NCBI GenBank assembly: GCA_000499405.2
Contig: HG738140.1
Span: forward strand, 1,507,024-1,571,023
Direction: 5' to 3'
Length of the DNA stretch: 64,000 bases
Origin: Onchocerca volvulus
Lineage: Eukaryota > Nematoda > Chromadorea > Rhabditida > Onchocercidae
The position numbers and the translations under genes are program-made. This document shows positions 38,523 through 52,000 of the stretch, piece after piece. How positions within the stretch are numbered: position 1 is the stretch's first letter; each line of letters opens with the position of its first letter. The notes under the pieces are model-generated. The model was given only the letters and a program-made list of their open reading frames with translations, was not told the DNA's origin and ran no database searches.

Positions 38523-41308
38523 ATGGATTCGGAAGAAGATAGTGACGAGATTTATGATGAAATCGATCGTCACCATATGTCACTGGATATGCCTGATAAT
38601 GATAAGCGAGATACTGAGATTCACAGACCAGTGGAGGTGTTAAATGTTGAAGCAGACTCGTCTAATGATGATGATGATGATGATGATGATGATTATGATT
38701 ATGACAATGAAGACAATAGAAATTCTTTTTCGGATTCTGAAGAAGATAATCTGAATAATGTCGAGAAATGTAAGTGAATTTAGAGAGTTCTCTTTGCGAA
38801 TTTAGATAATAATTATATGTAAGAGGGTGATGTAATTGGTTAATAGTTTAATTTATTCAATCAGCTATTGATCTTTAAAATGATTGCATGAAATTAGAAT
38901 TTATAATTTTAGTTTTACCTTCGGCGGATAAATGGGGTAGTGGTCGGAAAAGTTTCTACAATACTTCATATGTCGACGAAGATTGGGGTGGCATGAATGA
39001 AGCGGAAGCAGAATTAGCTGAATTGGAAGAGGAAGACGCCATTGCAAGACAAAAGAAACTAGATGCTGCTCTTGGCCTATTGCCTATGCAGTTCCAGGTT
39101 TGTATCAGATAATGAAATCTAAAATCATACTGTAAGTTAACTTGAATATACCTATGTGCCTATATTTCAGGATGAAATCCCGGAGGAGGAAATTGCTCCT
39201 GATTTAAGAGAACTTCCTGATATTGAGAGCATGACTACAGAAGAACAATACGAGTATTTTTTAAAAGTTAATCCTGATTTCAAGCAGATATTCAATGAAT
39301 ATCAAACAAAGGTAAGATTTTCTGAACAAGTTTGAATCGAAGTAATTTGAAAATTTTTTTATATAATAGTTTCTTTAGTCGTTGTTTTAATAGCAAACAT
39401 TCTTTGAATGACAGTCATAAAGATTCGCTTATATTATTCGAATATTATTCGGCATATTCCTCAGAAAAAAAAAGCATTATGAAAGCATGATAAGTTATGA
39501 TAAAAACCGGGTCTGTTCCAAGAAACCTTTTTTTATACTTCAGTTTGGTCATGATAATCATTTAAAAATTCGAAACATATTTCTTGTTCATCGAATTCAT
39601 CTTATTTTGCAGAGAATATATTTCATAACCGATGTGCTTCCTCTCTTAAATGTGGCTCGTTCAATAAAACGTTTTCGACCAGGCTTAGTGTTGGAAAAAC
39701 AGCTATTTCTTGCAGTTAACGTTTTTTCGAGGTAGCATTTTAGATAGCTGTAGCGAACCATTGGTATTGTATTTAAAGAGAAAGATTATGGTCTCATTTC
39801 TTTCAATTCAGATTCTTGATAGTTTAGCTTTTTGTAGAATCGAAAATTGTGTAATATGAGTTGCTTGTCATATTTTAGTCAGAGAGGTTAGAAAAAAGAA
39901 AACTGAAACTTCTGTTTCATGCTAAAACTTCCGTTTTTTTTTTCGGAAAGCTGAAACTTCTGTTTCATTTATTTCGTTTTGATTTCTACAGAACAAGAAG
40001 ACTTTCAATAAAAGTAAAAAAGTTCATTAAAAAAAAAAAGAATTAGAACATATTTGCAATTTTTTGGTCAATTTTGTGAATTGTAAAACCGAAAAGAGAA
40101 GGAATTTTAAATGTCAGTAAATTTTTAAAGCTCGTTATCACTAGCTTTACGTGACTGATCAATGAAAAGTGTAAATGAATTTTTTCATAAATGAAACGAC
40201 TTGACTTTTATAAGCACTGAGGTTAACTCAAGTCATGTTCTTTAGATATCTGACTAATTTACTGTTTGCACTCTACATAAAAATTGCTGGCAGTTCACAT
40301 CAGAAAGCTCCTGAATTTATCGATCATCCTGTTCTGCAGGCTATTTCAATTCTTCGAAAAGTAAGTTTATATTTTGCAGCTTCTTGAACACTTTATCAAT
40401 GAACAAGATTGGGTAACTTCAGCAGTTTCTGGTCTTCAGTTGAAAATTTAGACTGTATATTGAGGATAATTTGCATTATGCCAAAACTTAAAATATTACT
40501 CTACCTGGTATTATGTTTATTAATTCTATTCTTCGCTTTTATGAATCTTTTAGTTATATCATATTTTAGTAATTGTTTCAAACTCTATAATATGTCATAG
40601 GAAATGTTTGCTGTTATGCATTTCCTTGAAAAACACAATGTCATTCTGCGGAAGATAAGAAATAATATTAAATCGAATGATTTCGGGAATATATTGGATA
40701 CATTCCCAACAACAGATTTTGTACAGAAGTTGAAAATTTCTGAGAGAAATGAAGAAAATGAACAATTATTAATCGAAGAAGATAGAAGCGACAATGAAGT
40801 TCAGATTGCAAATGATGGAAGAGAGGAAGGGATTGTGAAACGTTTAATAACCAACCAGGTCAGTTCTTTAATGCATGTAATTAGCAATTTTGTATCAGAA
40901 TTCCGAAAATTTTTTTCTCAACCATATCTATCTAAAATTCAGGAAAGTGATATAATTGCTTTATTTGTTCTGAAAAGTCTAAAAGAAATTATTTCTTCCG
41001 AAATTTCAAAAAATTGCATTATTAGCAGTAATGATGTCAACTACAGTTTAATAAACATGAGATGCTATGGTCTATTTCATATTTATTTATTTCATTATTG
41101 TATTTAGATTGAAAAAAATAAAGGCTTACAAAATAAGCGGAAGAAAGGAACACAACATTCACGGGTCAAAAAGAGGAAACAGTTCAAGAAAGCGTTAATC
41201 AAAAAACATTCACAAAGGGCTGATGCACGGAAAGAATTGAATCCATACGGAGGCGAAACTCGAGGAATCAGAGCATCGACCGTGAAAAGTGTCAAACTGA
41301 AAGCTTAA
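38523..41308 (+). CDS. UTP3: UTP3/SAS10 small-subunit processome protein, 7 exons
   Basis: Nucleolar factor for 18S pre-rRNA processing (Sas10/Utp3 family). Exons: 38523-38769, 38913-39097, 39171-39311, 39613-39731, 40246-40360, 40601-40858, 41108-41308, giving 421 aa (human UTP3 is 479). The acidic N-terminus includes an Asp tract encoded by a GAT repeat (38687-38714). KWGSGRKSFYNTSYVDEDWGG follows at about residue 88. The Sas10/Utp3 core holds YLTNLLFALY and a gap-free match to the human HPVIERLL segment across the 40360/40601 junction. The C-terminal Sas10 domain (356-421) has IEKNKGL, RVKKRKQFKKA and GIRASTVKSVKLK, matching the human terminus. AATAAA at 41341-41346 is a good polyadenylation signal. 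Confidence 0.92.
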
Positions 41309-41340
41309 AAAAATGAGTCTATTTTTGTTGCTGTTTTGAT

Positions 41341-41346
41341 AATAAA
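41341..41346 (+). terminator. UTP3 polyadenylation signal AATAAA
   Basis: Consensus hexamer 33 nt after the UTP3 stop codon. Confidence 0.6.
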
Positions 41347-41349
41347 TGA

Positions 41350-43050
41350 TTCTCTTCATTTTTGATACTACATCTTACATTTTCTTCAAATTCCATAGAC
41401 AATACTGACTGTCATCAAGTCATGTCAATAATATAATGGATATAATCTGGAATAGTGAGCTTCATTTCAAGTTCTCATTATAGCAATTACTTTTTTTTTT
41501 TTTTTTTTTTTTATAATCACTAAGATTCTGTTGCGGTAGAACTATCACTAAATCGATACGATGTGAGTGATAATATCAGCTAGCGTTCAGAGCAGCTTTA
41601 CTTAAGCATACTTATACAGAGGGATGGAAAATCACTGATTTTTCTCTCTCTTTTGTCGTGGGTTGAATTAATCTTCTGCTTTTATAATCTACTGAACTAA
41701 GAGAATCAATATTTTACAAATTTATTCTTCTTTGTTATGAACTGAAAAATCGATAGAACATGACTATAAATATTTCATATTCAATATCTATTTCAAACGA
41801 ACAAAAAATGCACAGCACAGAGTAGTTAGTAATTGGAAAAGATATGCGGAAAAAAACGTAATATAGGGTCCCTTTCTTTTTCAAAAAACTTTTAAATCAC
41901 TACCCATCTTTCCCTGAAAGATCAACTGCAAAGAGCTCTGAAAAGTTGATTGCAAAAAGAATTATTGATGAAGTGTACGGAAGGCAATGCTTAGTATACA
42001 ATTCCATCAATTTCAGATAAAAAATTGTTTTGAATGTTCATTAAAATTTGCGTAGATTTCATTCGATTCCGGAGATTCAACCTATGAAGTTTTTATCTTT
42101 CCTTTAAATTATTAATATAGTGAATTCACACATTAAGGCTATAACATATATAAGTGAATGATATATTCAGGCTAAAAATAACTTCAAAAACAAATAAGGC
42201 ATCATAATAATAACATAATTATATGAGCATATATAAAATCGTACTATTTTCCACAATAGCAGTAAAGTATAGATCCTAGTATAATAAAGCAGATGCAAAA
42301 AACATATCTGTCTAATCTCCTTCTGTTGGAAATAGAAATTTTCTGCGATATGTTATTAAATGATCGAAAACTGTAAGACAATCAATAAAACTAACTTCCA
42401 GCATGAATTTCTCGAAGAACACCACAAAGTTCGAGCATCGATAAAATTTCTCAACAAAACAACAGGAGCCTTATCAAATAAACTGCATTTTGAATACAGA
42501 AAATGCAAAGAAGCGGTGAAGGAGAAAATAACAGACAATAACAATGTCTCAAACTCAGAATACTATTTATCACAAAACATTGAATTGCACAATATTTCAC
42601 TATGATAATAAAACATACATACAATAGCTAATAAATAGATAAAATTGGGCTGATGATAACATACGTACAACAGCCAATAAATAAACTAAATTGGGCTGAT
42701 GACAATTAAACTTTGTTCTCATGCCTTACACATCCAGATCAGAAATGCAAATGTGACACTGCAAATTTTTATAGCAGCAATGAATTTTTAACAAATACAT
42801 TGGGACTAAATAACAGATTTTCGAAATGAATTTTTTTTCATATTTCCTATGAAATTATCTATAATTTGTGCAATAAAAAATGATTCCAAGTTTGCAAATA
42901 ATGATATAGAGACATTATTAGCCATTCAATTTTGTTCATCGATTAATTCATCCAATATTTCTAAAAATTTTCATTAGGTTCCAAAAATTAGTCACTTCAT
43001 AGGAAAATATTCATGATAGTAAGCAGCCGAAAATTGACGAACTGAATTGT
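41350..43050. other. intergenic region between convergent UTP3 and mel-11
   Basis: Contains poly-T near 41489-41512 and a two-copy repeat at 42613-42705. An 81-codon Lys/Glu-rich plus-strand frame at 42360-42605 has an ATG but no known relatives, and an overlapping antisense frame is equally open. I do not call it a gene. Confidence 0.5.
42613..42705. repeat. two-copy tandem repeat, about 47 bp
   Basis: 42613-42659 and 42660-42705 both contain CATACRTACAA, AGC(T/C)AATAAATA and AAATTGGGCTGATGA. Confidence 0.8.
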
Positions 43051-46000
43051 TCATTTGGATAGCTTTGATATTACGCGTATCAATGCTCCATTCTCTTCCT
43101 TCAATTTTTGATTGTCCGCGCGTAGATGCTCCAACTGCTGTAATTCGCATATTTTAATAACCTTTTTAAAGAAGTTCCTTTACTAAAACTCAAAAGAAGT
43201 GAATTAATTCTTTAACCAGACTATAATTTACTGGCAAAGTATTTTCAAATATGATATCAGTGATAGCATATGTAATAACAAAATTATTTGCAAAACGAAA
43301 TTCATGAAGCCATTCGAGGACAAAACATTTAGACGTGGAATATCAACTAGCTTATATCTTCATTTCAAGCATGTCTTGCAGTTACAGCCATTTCAATTGA
43401 TAAATGAGTTTTAAATCGAACTCTGCTGCGTATAAAGTGCTTCTTATATAACATAAGTGAATTTGCGAAAACTCTGCTGACCTATTAACTTATTTGGGAC
43501 ATAGCCAGCTATTTCAAAGAATGAATGCCTATTTCCATTCCATCTCTGAATGTTTAAAAATAGGAAAACTAATTCTTATAATGACTAACTGTAAGGATTT
43601 GAAAAATAAATATAGGACTGGAAAGTCAGACTTTGCAAAACACCACTAATATCCTTAATTATTTAATTATTATCTACTCGAAATAATGCAGTTAGATTCA
43701 CCGCAAGTCAGAATATGGGCAAAAATACTATTACTTAGTATATCGGAACAAGAAATTTACTCTAGAAATTCTTCAGAGTAATACTAACTATGACGCTGCT
43801 TTCGTTAAAGTTGTAGGAAATTTTAAACATAGAATAAAGGCAAAATATATAAATTTATTTCGAAGAGAAGATGAATATCCTAAACGAGTCGAAAAAACCT
43901 CTTCTTTACTGCAGTGTCTAAGACGGTAAGATATTCTTAATCTTTCAAGTATATACCACCTTTTTTAAACTAACTTTTTTTCTTTTTTTTATAATCCTAC
44001 TCACAGTTTTCATGGATTTAGAACTTTTCGGCATCATTTATCAAAATCGGAGCTGTTCAAGCCGCATATCTATGATTTAGAAGTATTCTAGTGTAATAAC
44101 AGATCTACGAATGAGCAAAACAGATAAGGTTATAAAGCGAGAAGACAGCAGTAAGAGAAACAACAGCATTGTTAGCCAAGTGCAACCCAAGCTAACACTA
44201 CCGAGGCCAAGTTGGTGTACTTTGTTGGCGGCTCATTTTAGATAATACACGAATCAGTGCTTCGTTTTCCATTCGTAGCGAATCATTGCTTTTCTCCAAT
44301 TTTTTCAGTTCCTAAGTTAATATAAACTTGCTTTTAATATGCTAACTGATAGCAAGTCAAAAATGATTTTCAAAGAAGCATAAAGAAAGTTTGAGATTCA
44401 ATTCTTCAAGGAGCTTAAGAGAAGTTGAGCATTCAATTCTCCACGGAGCCATTTAATTTATTCTATACTGAACTTTATACTTTCTCAGGTGCTGACACTC
44501 CTGCTAAGTTGTTGCTAATATAAAACGATGCTCAAAATGCACACTATAACATACTAATAGTAAATGGGATTCATTATCCCTAATTTTAAAGTTCTTTATC
44601 AAGCTTGTGTCTCTAGCGATTAGTAAACTCGCAAATTATAAGACATAATTTTATAAAAAAAATAAATATGGCACGAGGTGGAAAGCGGAATATCTCATGC
44701 CAAATTTCAAGCCAAATTTGGATTTCGAAACTTATAGCAAAAATTTTTAAGTTCATTCATAGATAAAATGAATTATAATTAGAAATGACCTCAATTTCAT
44801 ACTGCAATTCGGCAATCCGTTGTTCATAATTATTTCGTTCACGATCTTTTATTGATGCTGATGATGAAGATTTGTTCAGCGATGGCAATGATGTAAGCCG
44901 TCCTCCAACATTACATTTCAATAACGAAATGTTATTTGTTGAATTCGATTTCTAAAATTTGAACAGTAGTAAGGCATTATGGCCAATAAAGATTTTGATT
45001 ATTTCAAACTAAAACATTTATATAGGATAATGGCAAAAATACCATTTATATTTTATAATGACTTTTATATTAAGTTGTTGATTTAATGACGGTTAATATC
45101 ACAAGAATAATTTAATAAATTGAAGTGATAGTCATTATATAGCATTTGTAATCATTCTTCAATGTTATTTTCAAGCATTATGAATAAAATCTACGGTTGA
45201 AATAAGAACCGAAATGTGAATGAAAAAAAGAAATATATGTTGGAAATTAATAAAAAAAAGTAAGTAATTTCAATCATCAATGGAATAATAAGAAATGGAA
45301 GTGGAAAAATCAAGATAAAAATGGAGGAAAACAAAAACACAATATAAATAACTATAAATTCATTAATTTGATCAAGTACCAAGATCTATCGCACCAGTGT
45401 CAGCTAATATAAATAGTTTGAAGAATGAAATCCAGTACATAATTAAATCCAAAGCAAACATTCCAAGTCATAAGACAACTTCTCCGTCCATTTGATCCAA
45501 TCTTACAATGCATGAATATTTTGTTTGTATTATTCATAATAAAAAAAAAAAAACCTCTAACGACAGCTCTTCAATCCGGCGCCGTAATCTCTCTGTTTCC
45601 TGTTTTTCCTTTTCATACAGTATCTTGTAATCCACAGCTGATTCCTGACAGTTCGTTCTACTATTAAGCATTTGAAATGAAGCTGTACTTCCACCGATAT
45701 GTATCGAATTAGTCTAAAAAATATTAAAAATAAAATTTGGAATTAGTCTAAAAATATTAAAAAAATTAAAAATAAAATCAGAATTCCTAAAATGAGATAG
45801 CTTCTCATCTTCTGAATTGCGGTTAATTAATATTCTTAGCAGTGATTAGACTGCCATCAATTCTAATCACTACAACCTCGACTACCGTTTAACGAGTGAT
45901 ATCTTTCTAAGGCTATGAAGTTACTTCATCTAAAATTTCGATAAGTTATAATCTATTCTTTTTTAGAAAATAACAGAGAAAAGTAAAGAACTAGTAATGA

Positions 46001-49000
46001 TTAAACTGAATGGAATAAAAATGAGCATATAGAACCATGCTAAGTGCACAGTCATATTATTATTAAAAATATTCTAACTTGAATGGTCATACAATTATCC
46101 ATCTCTTATTTTGAGAAACCGAATCTAAAAATTTTGTTTTAAAAAAATGGCCTTTTAAGTTATTCTAAATGACAAATATATGTAAGCTACAACATACTTG
46201 GGTGGTCCTTATTTTATTGGTAAGAGCAGCCTGATTATAAGCAACGGTTGTAAGAGCATTGTCTCTAAAATTGTAAGAAGTGGTAGCAGTGACAGGATTT
46301 GAGAGATCGTTGGGAGACGATCTTATAATAGTGCCGATTGAAAATACGTCACCACCGCTTTTTTGCACTGAATCATCCGATGTCTCCTCGCTCTGAAGAT
46401 CGTCAATTCGAACTGGACCTGTTACACGTCGTGTTGTCCTTGGAGCCTATGGTAAAAAAATATGAAATGATGTATTTCAAATTGACATTCCACTGATGCT
46501 TTTACAGATCTACCAATAAATCAGTTTTTGAAATCAAATAAAGTCAACAATTAAAAAAATCAATGTGATTCATTCAATAAAAAATAAACTTTGCTTACTT
46601 GTGACCGACGACGAACAGCAGAAAGCGATTGACTAGGAGAGTATGTCTTCGTGTCAAAGTCTTTCCTTTCTTCCCCAGCTTTCTTTTCGATTTCGTGCAA
46701 TGAAGTTGATTCCTAAAAATTTACAATGCTTCTTTAAAGATCGACAGAATAACAATAGCAATTCCAACTAAGATTCTTATAAAACTTCACTAGCTATGCT
46801 ATTCATCATTTCAAATGTAAGAAATAAATAAAGAAATAAGCGGAAAAATAATTCCATTTCAATATAGTTGATATGAAATGAAAATTAGTGCTTCAAACTA
46901 TATTATATCTATAATATAGTTTCTAGACTAATCTATACTATACCAATATAGCTGATGGAAAGACATTCTAATATTTAGAAACTATGATAATATATGCCGT
47001 TTAAGATAATATTATTATTTAAGCAAAACATTCAAGATACTTTTACTATCATCTATCAATATTAAATTTAACAACAGTAATGTGAACAATTCATCATACC
47101 AGTGAAGAAGAACTTTTTCCGTTTCTCTGTATTTCATTTTCCCTCTCTTTCTCCTTGTCATCACGTCGAACAGTCAACGTTGTGGCAACGCGTAATTGCT
47201 CTCGAGTTACTCCTTGAGTCGATCTGATATACAATATATTATACTTATTGATTTTTGAATTTCGATAATCACGAACGAGATCCTAAGTGCACCGTTCTCC
47301 ATATTACAAAATGCCAACGCATATCAAATGCAGATACTGTATCCTTCTTCTCTTTTTTCCTTATTTTCCTTAGCTTTCTCCATCCTTCACTCGAGACTTA
47401 GCATAGCTATCATATAACTATATCAATTCATATGTTAATAAACACGAACCTGCGAGAATCTCTTTGCCGTTTTGCTCTGCTTCGTCGTTCAGCTTCACTT
47501 TCATTTGGCATATTTGGTTCCATTGGTGGTGTTGCAAGTGATCCCCTTAAATGAAATCATTATATATGGATTAACAATCCAATAACTGATTCATCTAGGA
47601 CAAATTAAATTTCAATTTCGGAAAGCTATTCAAAATTCTGATAATGCATTAGCTTCAAGTTACCCAAATCTCAAAGCTTTTCCCAAAGAAATCTATAGTT
47701 TAATACAATATAAAGCAATTCAGACTGAGGGAAGCGTTCATACATCATGCCTAATCTTGATTGAATCTAATCATTACTGAAATATTAGATCAGAAATAAA
47801 AAATATAAAAGTATATATAATACATAAAAATAAAATGTTCTCATGCATTAGTTAGACTTTGAACCAAACAAATAGAAAGTACACAAGTATGTTGAACTAG
47901 AAACTAAATTTGATAGGACATAGTACGTCGATGCATTAATTCCCTCGTTCAAAAGATTGCTATCTTAACTATATTTTCATCATTTAAATATCAGAATCAA
48001 ATCTATTTTAATTTGAAATCACGAATTCTAACATTTATAATGATACTTAACTTTCAACAATTTAAATATATTACCAACTAATACGAAAGACAATGATTAT
48101 TTTTTTTAAAGTCAGGATATGGCCAAATAAATCTTAAAAGCTATAGAAAATAATGCTATATTATTCATCAACTAAGCTTAAACCAGTCCAAGTCAATAAC
48201 AGCTCAAAACATGCATTGGCGCTGAATGATCTATTTACTTATTTGAAATAGACGCATGATTCTAGTTCTCTCCTTCATCTGCCACTTATTAACAAAATAT
48301 TAAGAAACTTGGCAGAAATTTATCTTTCATAAAAGCTTTCAAACGGTTAGCTTCAGAAAAAATGCAATATTTGAGCAATAAAGCATTATAATTTTAATCC
48401 AAAAATAACAAACAAATGAAAAAAAAAAAAAAAAGAAGAAGCACCTTGACAAAGATGATACAGCAGTCTGCAATGAACAAGCATTCGTTACTGATTGACT
48501 TCTATTCACGATGTTGGTAGCAGCCTGTCGTACAGCAGCCTGGAAATGTGCAAAAGCCGGATGCAACGGACCTTTAATTGCCGAACTACGATACAGAGGC
48601 ATCCATGGGATAGGTGTAGATCGTTGCAGGCTGACACTAAATTTGGCGTTTTTTTTTTTCTTGAAATGAAAAATCAAAACCAAATCTCAAAAAAAAAAAA
48701 AAAAAAAAAAAAAAAACTTATTAGTAGCTAAAAAGAGGCACACTATATCATGCAGCAAAATAAATTCATGCAAAGCATAACATTAAATTGGGAAAAAGAT
48801 TAGTCAAGAATAAATAACTTGCAATATTTCGCATTTCTATTGCAGTTACTTCTTAAAAGGGTAATGATTATTTCTCTTACTGAAAACGAATGGTAAGGCT
48901 ATGTGGGATAACTCGAAAATGAACAAAGATGGATCTTCTACACAATGTTTGGAAAGAAAAGAAATCAAGCTGACCATAATCAGGTCAAATTTTTCGACAA

Positions 49001-52000
49001 TTCAAATGTAATTTCCTTATGTAATCATTAATATATATCTTTGTGTGTGCAGTAGAGGGACTATGAAAAACACTTAAAAAAAAAATGAATAATATAAATA
49101 ACATTCCAAACCTTAATAAGGTATAAATGCAATGAATACAAAAGAAAGTACTCAAATTGTGAGGCAGCTAAGCTTAAAGAATATTTGTTTAAAGTAACTG
49201 CTTAAAAATCAGTTCAGAGATTGATGCTTCAGCCCTCAAAAATTAGAAAGAATCCTGACATCCGAAAATTTCCAGCAAATAGCACATGCAAAAATAATTT
49301 TTTGAGATCTTCGTCCGGAACAAAACGGGTAATTTTTGAAAAAAAAGTGAGAAAAAAGAGGAAGTTTACGGAAGCAGATGGAAGAACTACCTTATAATGA
49401 GAAAGTTTTGGTTTCTGCTGTAACAGTGCAGAGTTTCATTTAGCATTATGCAGGAAATATCCAAAAAACCCAAAATTAATAAAAAAATAATAGCTTACGA
49501 TTTACTGAAATGAGTCGATGGCTCTAAGGAAGCTGTTGTTGTTGTAAATTCCTTTTCTACAGAGTGATCTTTGAGTCGTGGCTGATTTTGTGACAATGCA
49601 ATCGACGAATTAGAATCAGCACTAGCAGATCGTGATGTTAGACTATTCTGAAAACATTTTCTGGTCTATCAAAACTATGAAACATAATAATATTACACTT
49701 TGCCAGTAGTAAAAAGGAGTGATATATAATCTACCAATTCATAAATATATCTAGATGCCTATATATGGACATGTTCTGAATCTACACCAATCCTCCATTG
49801 ATTCATTTATCAACCTCAAGTTTCGGAAATTCATGATGTATGATCTTTCTCACCGTTATAACAAGGAAATGGCGATGCTGTAACAATAAGGAATGAATAA
49901 GAGAAAAAAGAATACTGTAAAATAGATGTGAACTGCATATCACTTTTACAGATGAATTATTTTATGATTGCTCAAAATTAACAATACTAGTCCTTAACAA
50001 ATGGATAACTTCACAGAAAAAATTTAGTGTTATTAGGATCATCAAAACTATTCGGTTAATCGCCGCAACATTTTTGTCAGCAGTAACGCCATCATTGCCG
50101 GTATTCTAGCCACTAACTAGTTTTCTCAAATTGTATTAAAGTAGAAAAAAAAACAATACCGACAAAATTTGATAATTCCTGCTTCATTTAAAAAAAAAAA
50201 AAACTAACAATGGTTGTAGATGATGAAGGAGAAGTTGAATTTCGCACAACTTCTGAAGAAGATTTTGATTCGCTTATGGACGCTGAAACAGCAGGAGGAG
50301 GAGGAGATGGAACTGTCACAGTTGCAATCCCTGCCAATCTTTCCGGCATTGCCAGGCTTCGTTTTTGATCAGATTCGGAAGAAGTAGCTGATTCAGGTGC
50401 AGATGATCCATCCTTATCTGTATCACTGCTTTTAGATTCAGAAATCGAAGTACTCTTCTCTTCATTACACTCTTCGCTATTTGATTTGGTTGATTTGGAA
50501 GTCGACCTAAATTGTAAATATTTACGGGAATCAACGATATGTCATCCATCCTATATTCTCCAACACAATCTGATTCTACATTTATGATAATTTTTGAAAA
50601 TGAGCAATTGCAAACTATAGTTAAAATAACATATTTCTTATCAATTTACGATCTCATTACAAATCGGCAGCTACTAACTATTTCCGCTAATTGTTCCTGC
50701 TCTAATCAAAATTATTCTCGTGCTCTCTTTACTCTGAATTCGATGTGACAAATTTAAATATGTTTTTAGATATGTCCCATTTCATTTCATGTATTTGTAT
50801 TGAAAGCAAAGAAAATAAAACATATAAAAGATAAGTTAACGGCAACGCCGGAATATAAAAAATGCTTTAACTTATTTATAATTTCCTATGAATACTCTAC
50901 ATTAAGAAAGTGGATTGGGAAATTTTTCTATAATCTAAATGACAATGTTTCCGATAAATGATGCACCTCTCTTCTTCAGATGGAGACTCTGAAATATCAA
51001 GCTGTTGTTTCATAGGGAACGGTAATCGAACTTCCACAGATGGAGATGGAGACTTATCTTCAATGATGAAGGAGTAATCGCCATCCTTAAGCTCTTTTTT
51101 CTCATCTTGTTCGTCCAGTTTTGTTTTTTTTGTCTTTTCTTCCGTAGACATTCTTAAGACAGAAGTCGTTGAACCAGCTCTAGAAAGTTTTTTAAATAAA
51201 GAGAATTCAAGAATGATAAGTCGAAAAAAACGAATTATAAATTTTTTCTTTTCATTAAATCAAGCAATTATAGAAAAACTAAACAACTTAACAATTTGAA
51301 AGGAATAATTTAAACAGCATAGCGAAGCCTACTGATTATAATCCTGCTTAAATTTTTTTTGGAATTCGACAATAAATTAAGGATTTTAAAAGTTCAGTAC
51401 CTTTTAAGTGGTATATTAGGATGTATCACCATATTAACAGAATTACTGGAAGTCGATCTCAATTGTTCCTTTTCTTGCATTTCTTCCAAGTATTCAACTA
51501 TATCTTTATCAGCAACATTCAATACTGTTTCACCCTATAATCACTAAAAAATCAGTACAATTCAACTCAATAAGTATTCATTCATTTCAGCTGCTAAAAA
51601 CGGGAAACTGAGAATCACACACGTTAGTTGATTTAATCTGCAAACTAAAATATTTGAATTTTGAATTAAATTGTCTTCTCCTGTTTACTTCCATCTACTT
51701 TACTCCTATTATGCTGAACTATCTTTCAGACAATATTATAATTTTTCCAAGATGTCTCATATATTACATATTATATCTGCTATTCTAACATGAGAAAAAA
51801 AGCTTTTTCTAAAAGTATGGTAGTATAGTACTAACATTATTGGTGAGTTCGGAGAAAGAGGCACCATTCTGAATAAGAATTGCAGCAGCTTCATGCTCAG
51901 CCCAGTGTGCGGCAGCATGAAGCGGAGTCCAACCATCACGATCACGACAATTCACATCGGCACCAGCTTTAAGCAATAACCTCAATACATCGTTATACCT

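Noticed and set aside
40361..40379. A 19-nt intron (GTAAGTTTATATTTTGCAG) in UTP3 followed by an 11-codon exon
   Set aside because: It keeps frame, but skipping directly from 40360 to 40601 gives a gap-free alignment to the human protein, and 19 nt is too short for a nematode intron.
42360..42605. 81-codon Lys/Glu-rich plus-strand frame with ATG
   Set aside because: The antisense frame is equally open, there is no recognisable family, and a tandem repeat begins just after it.
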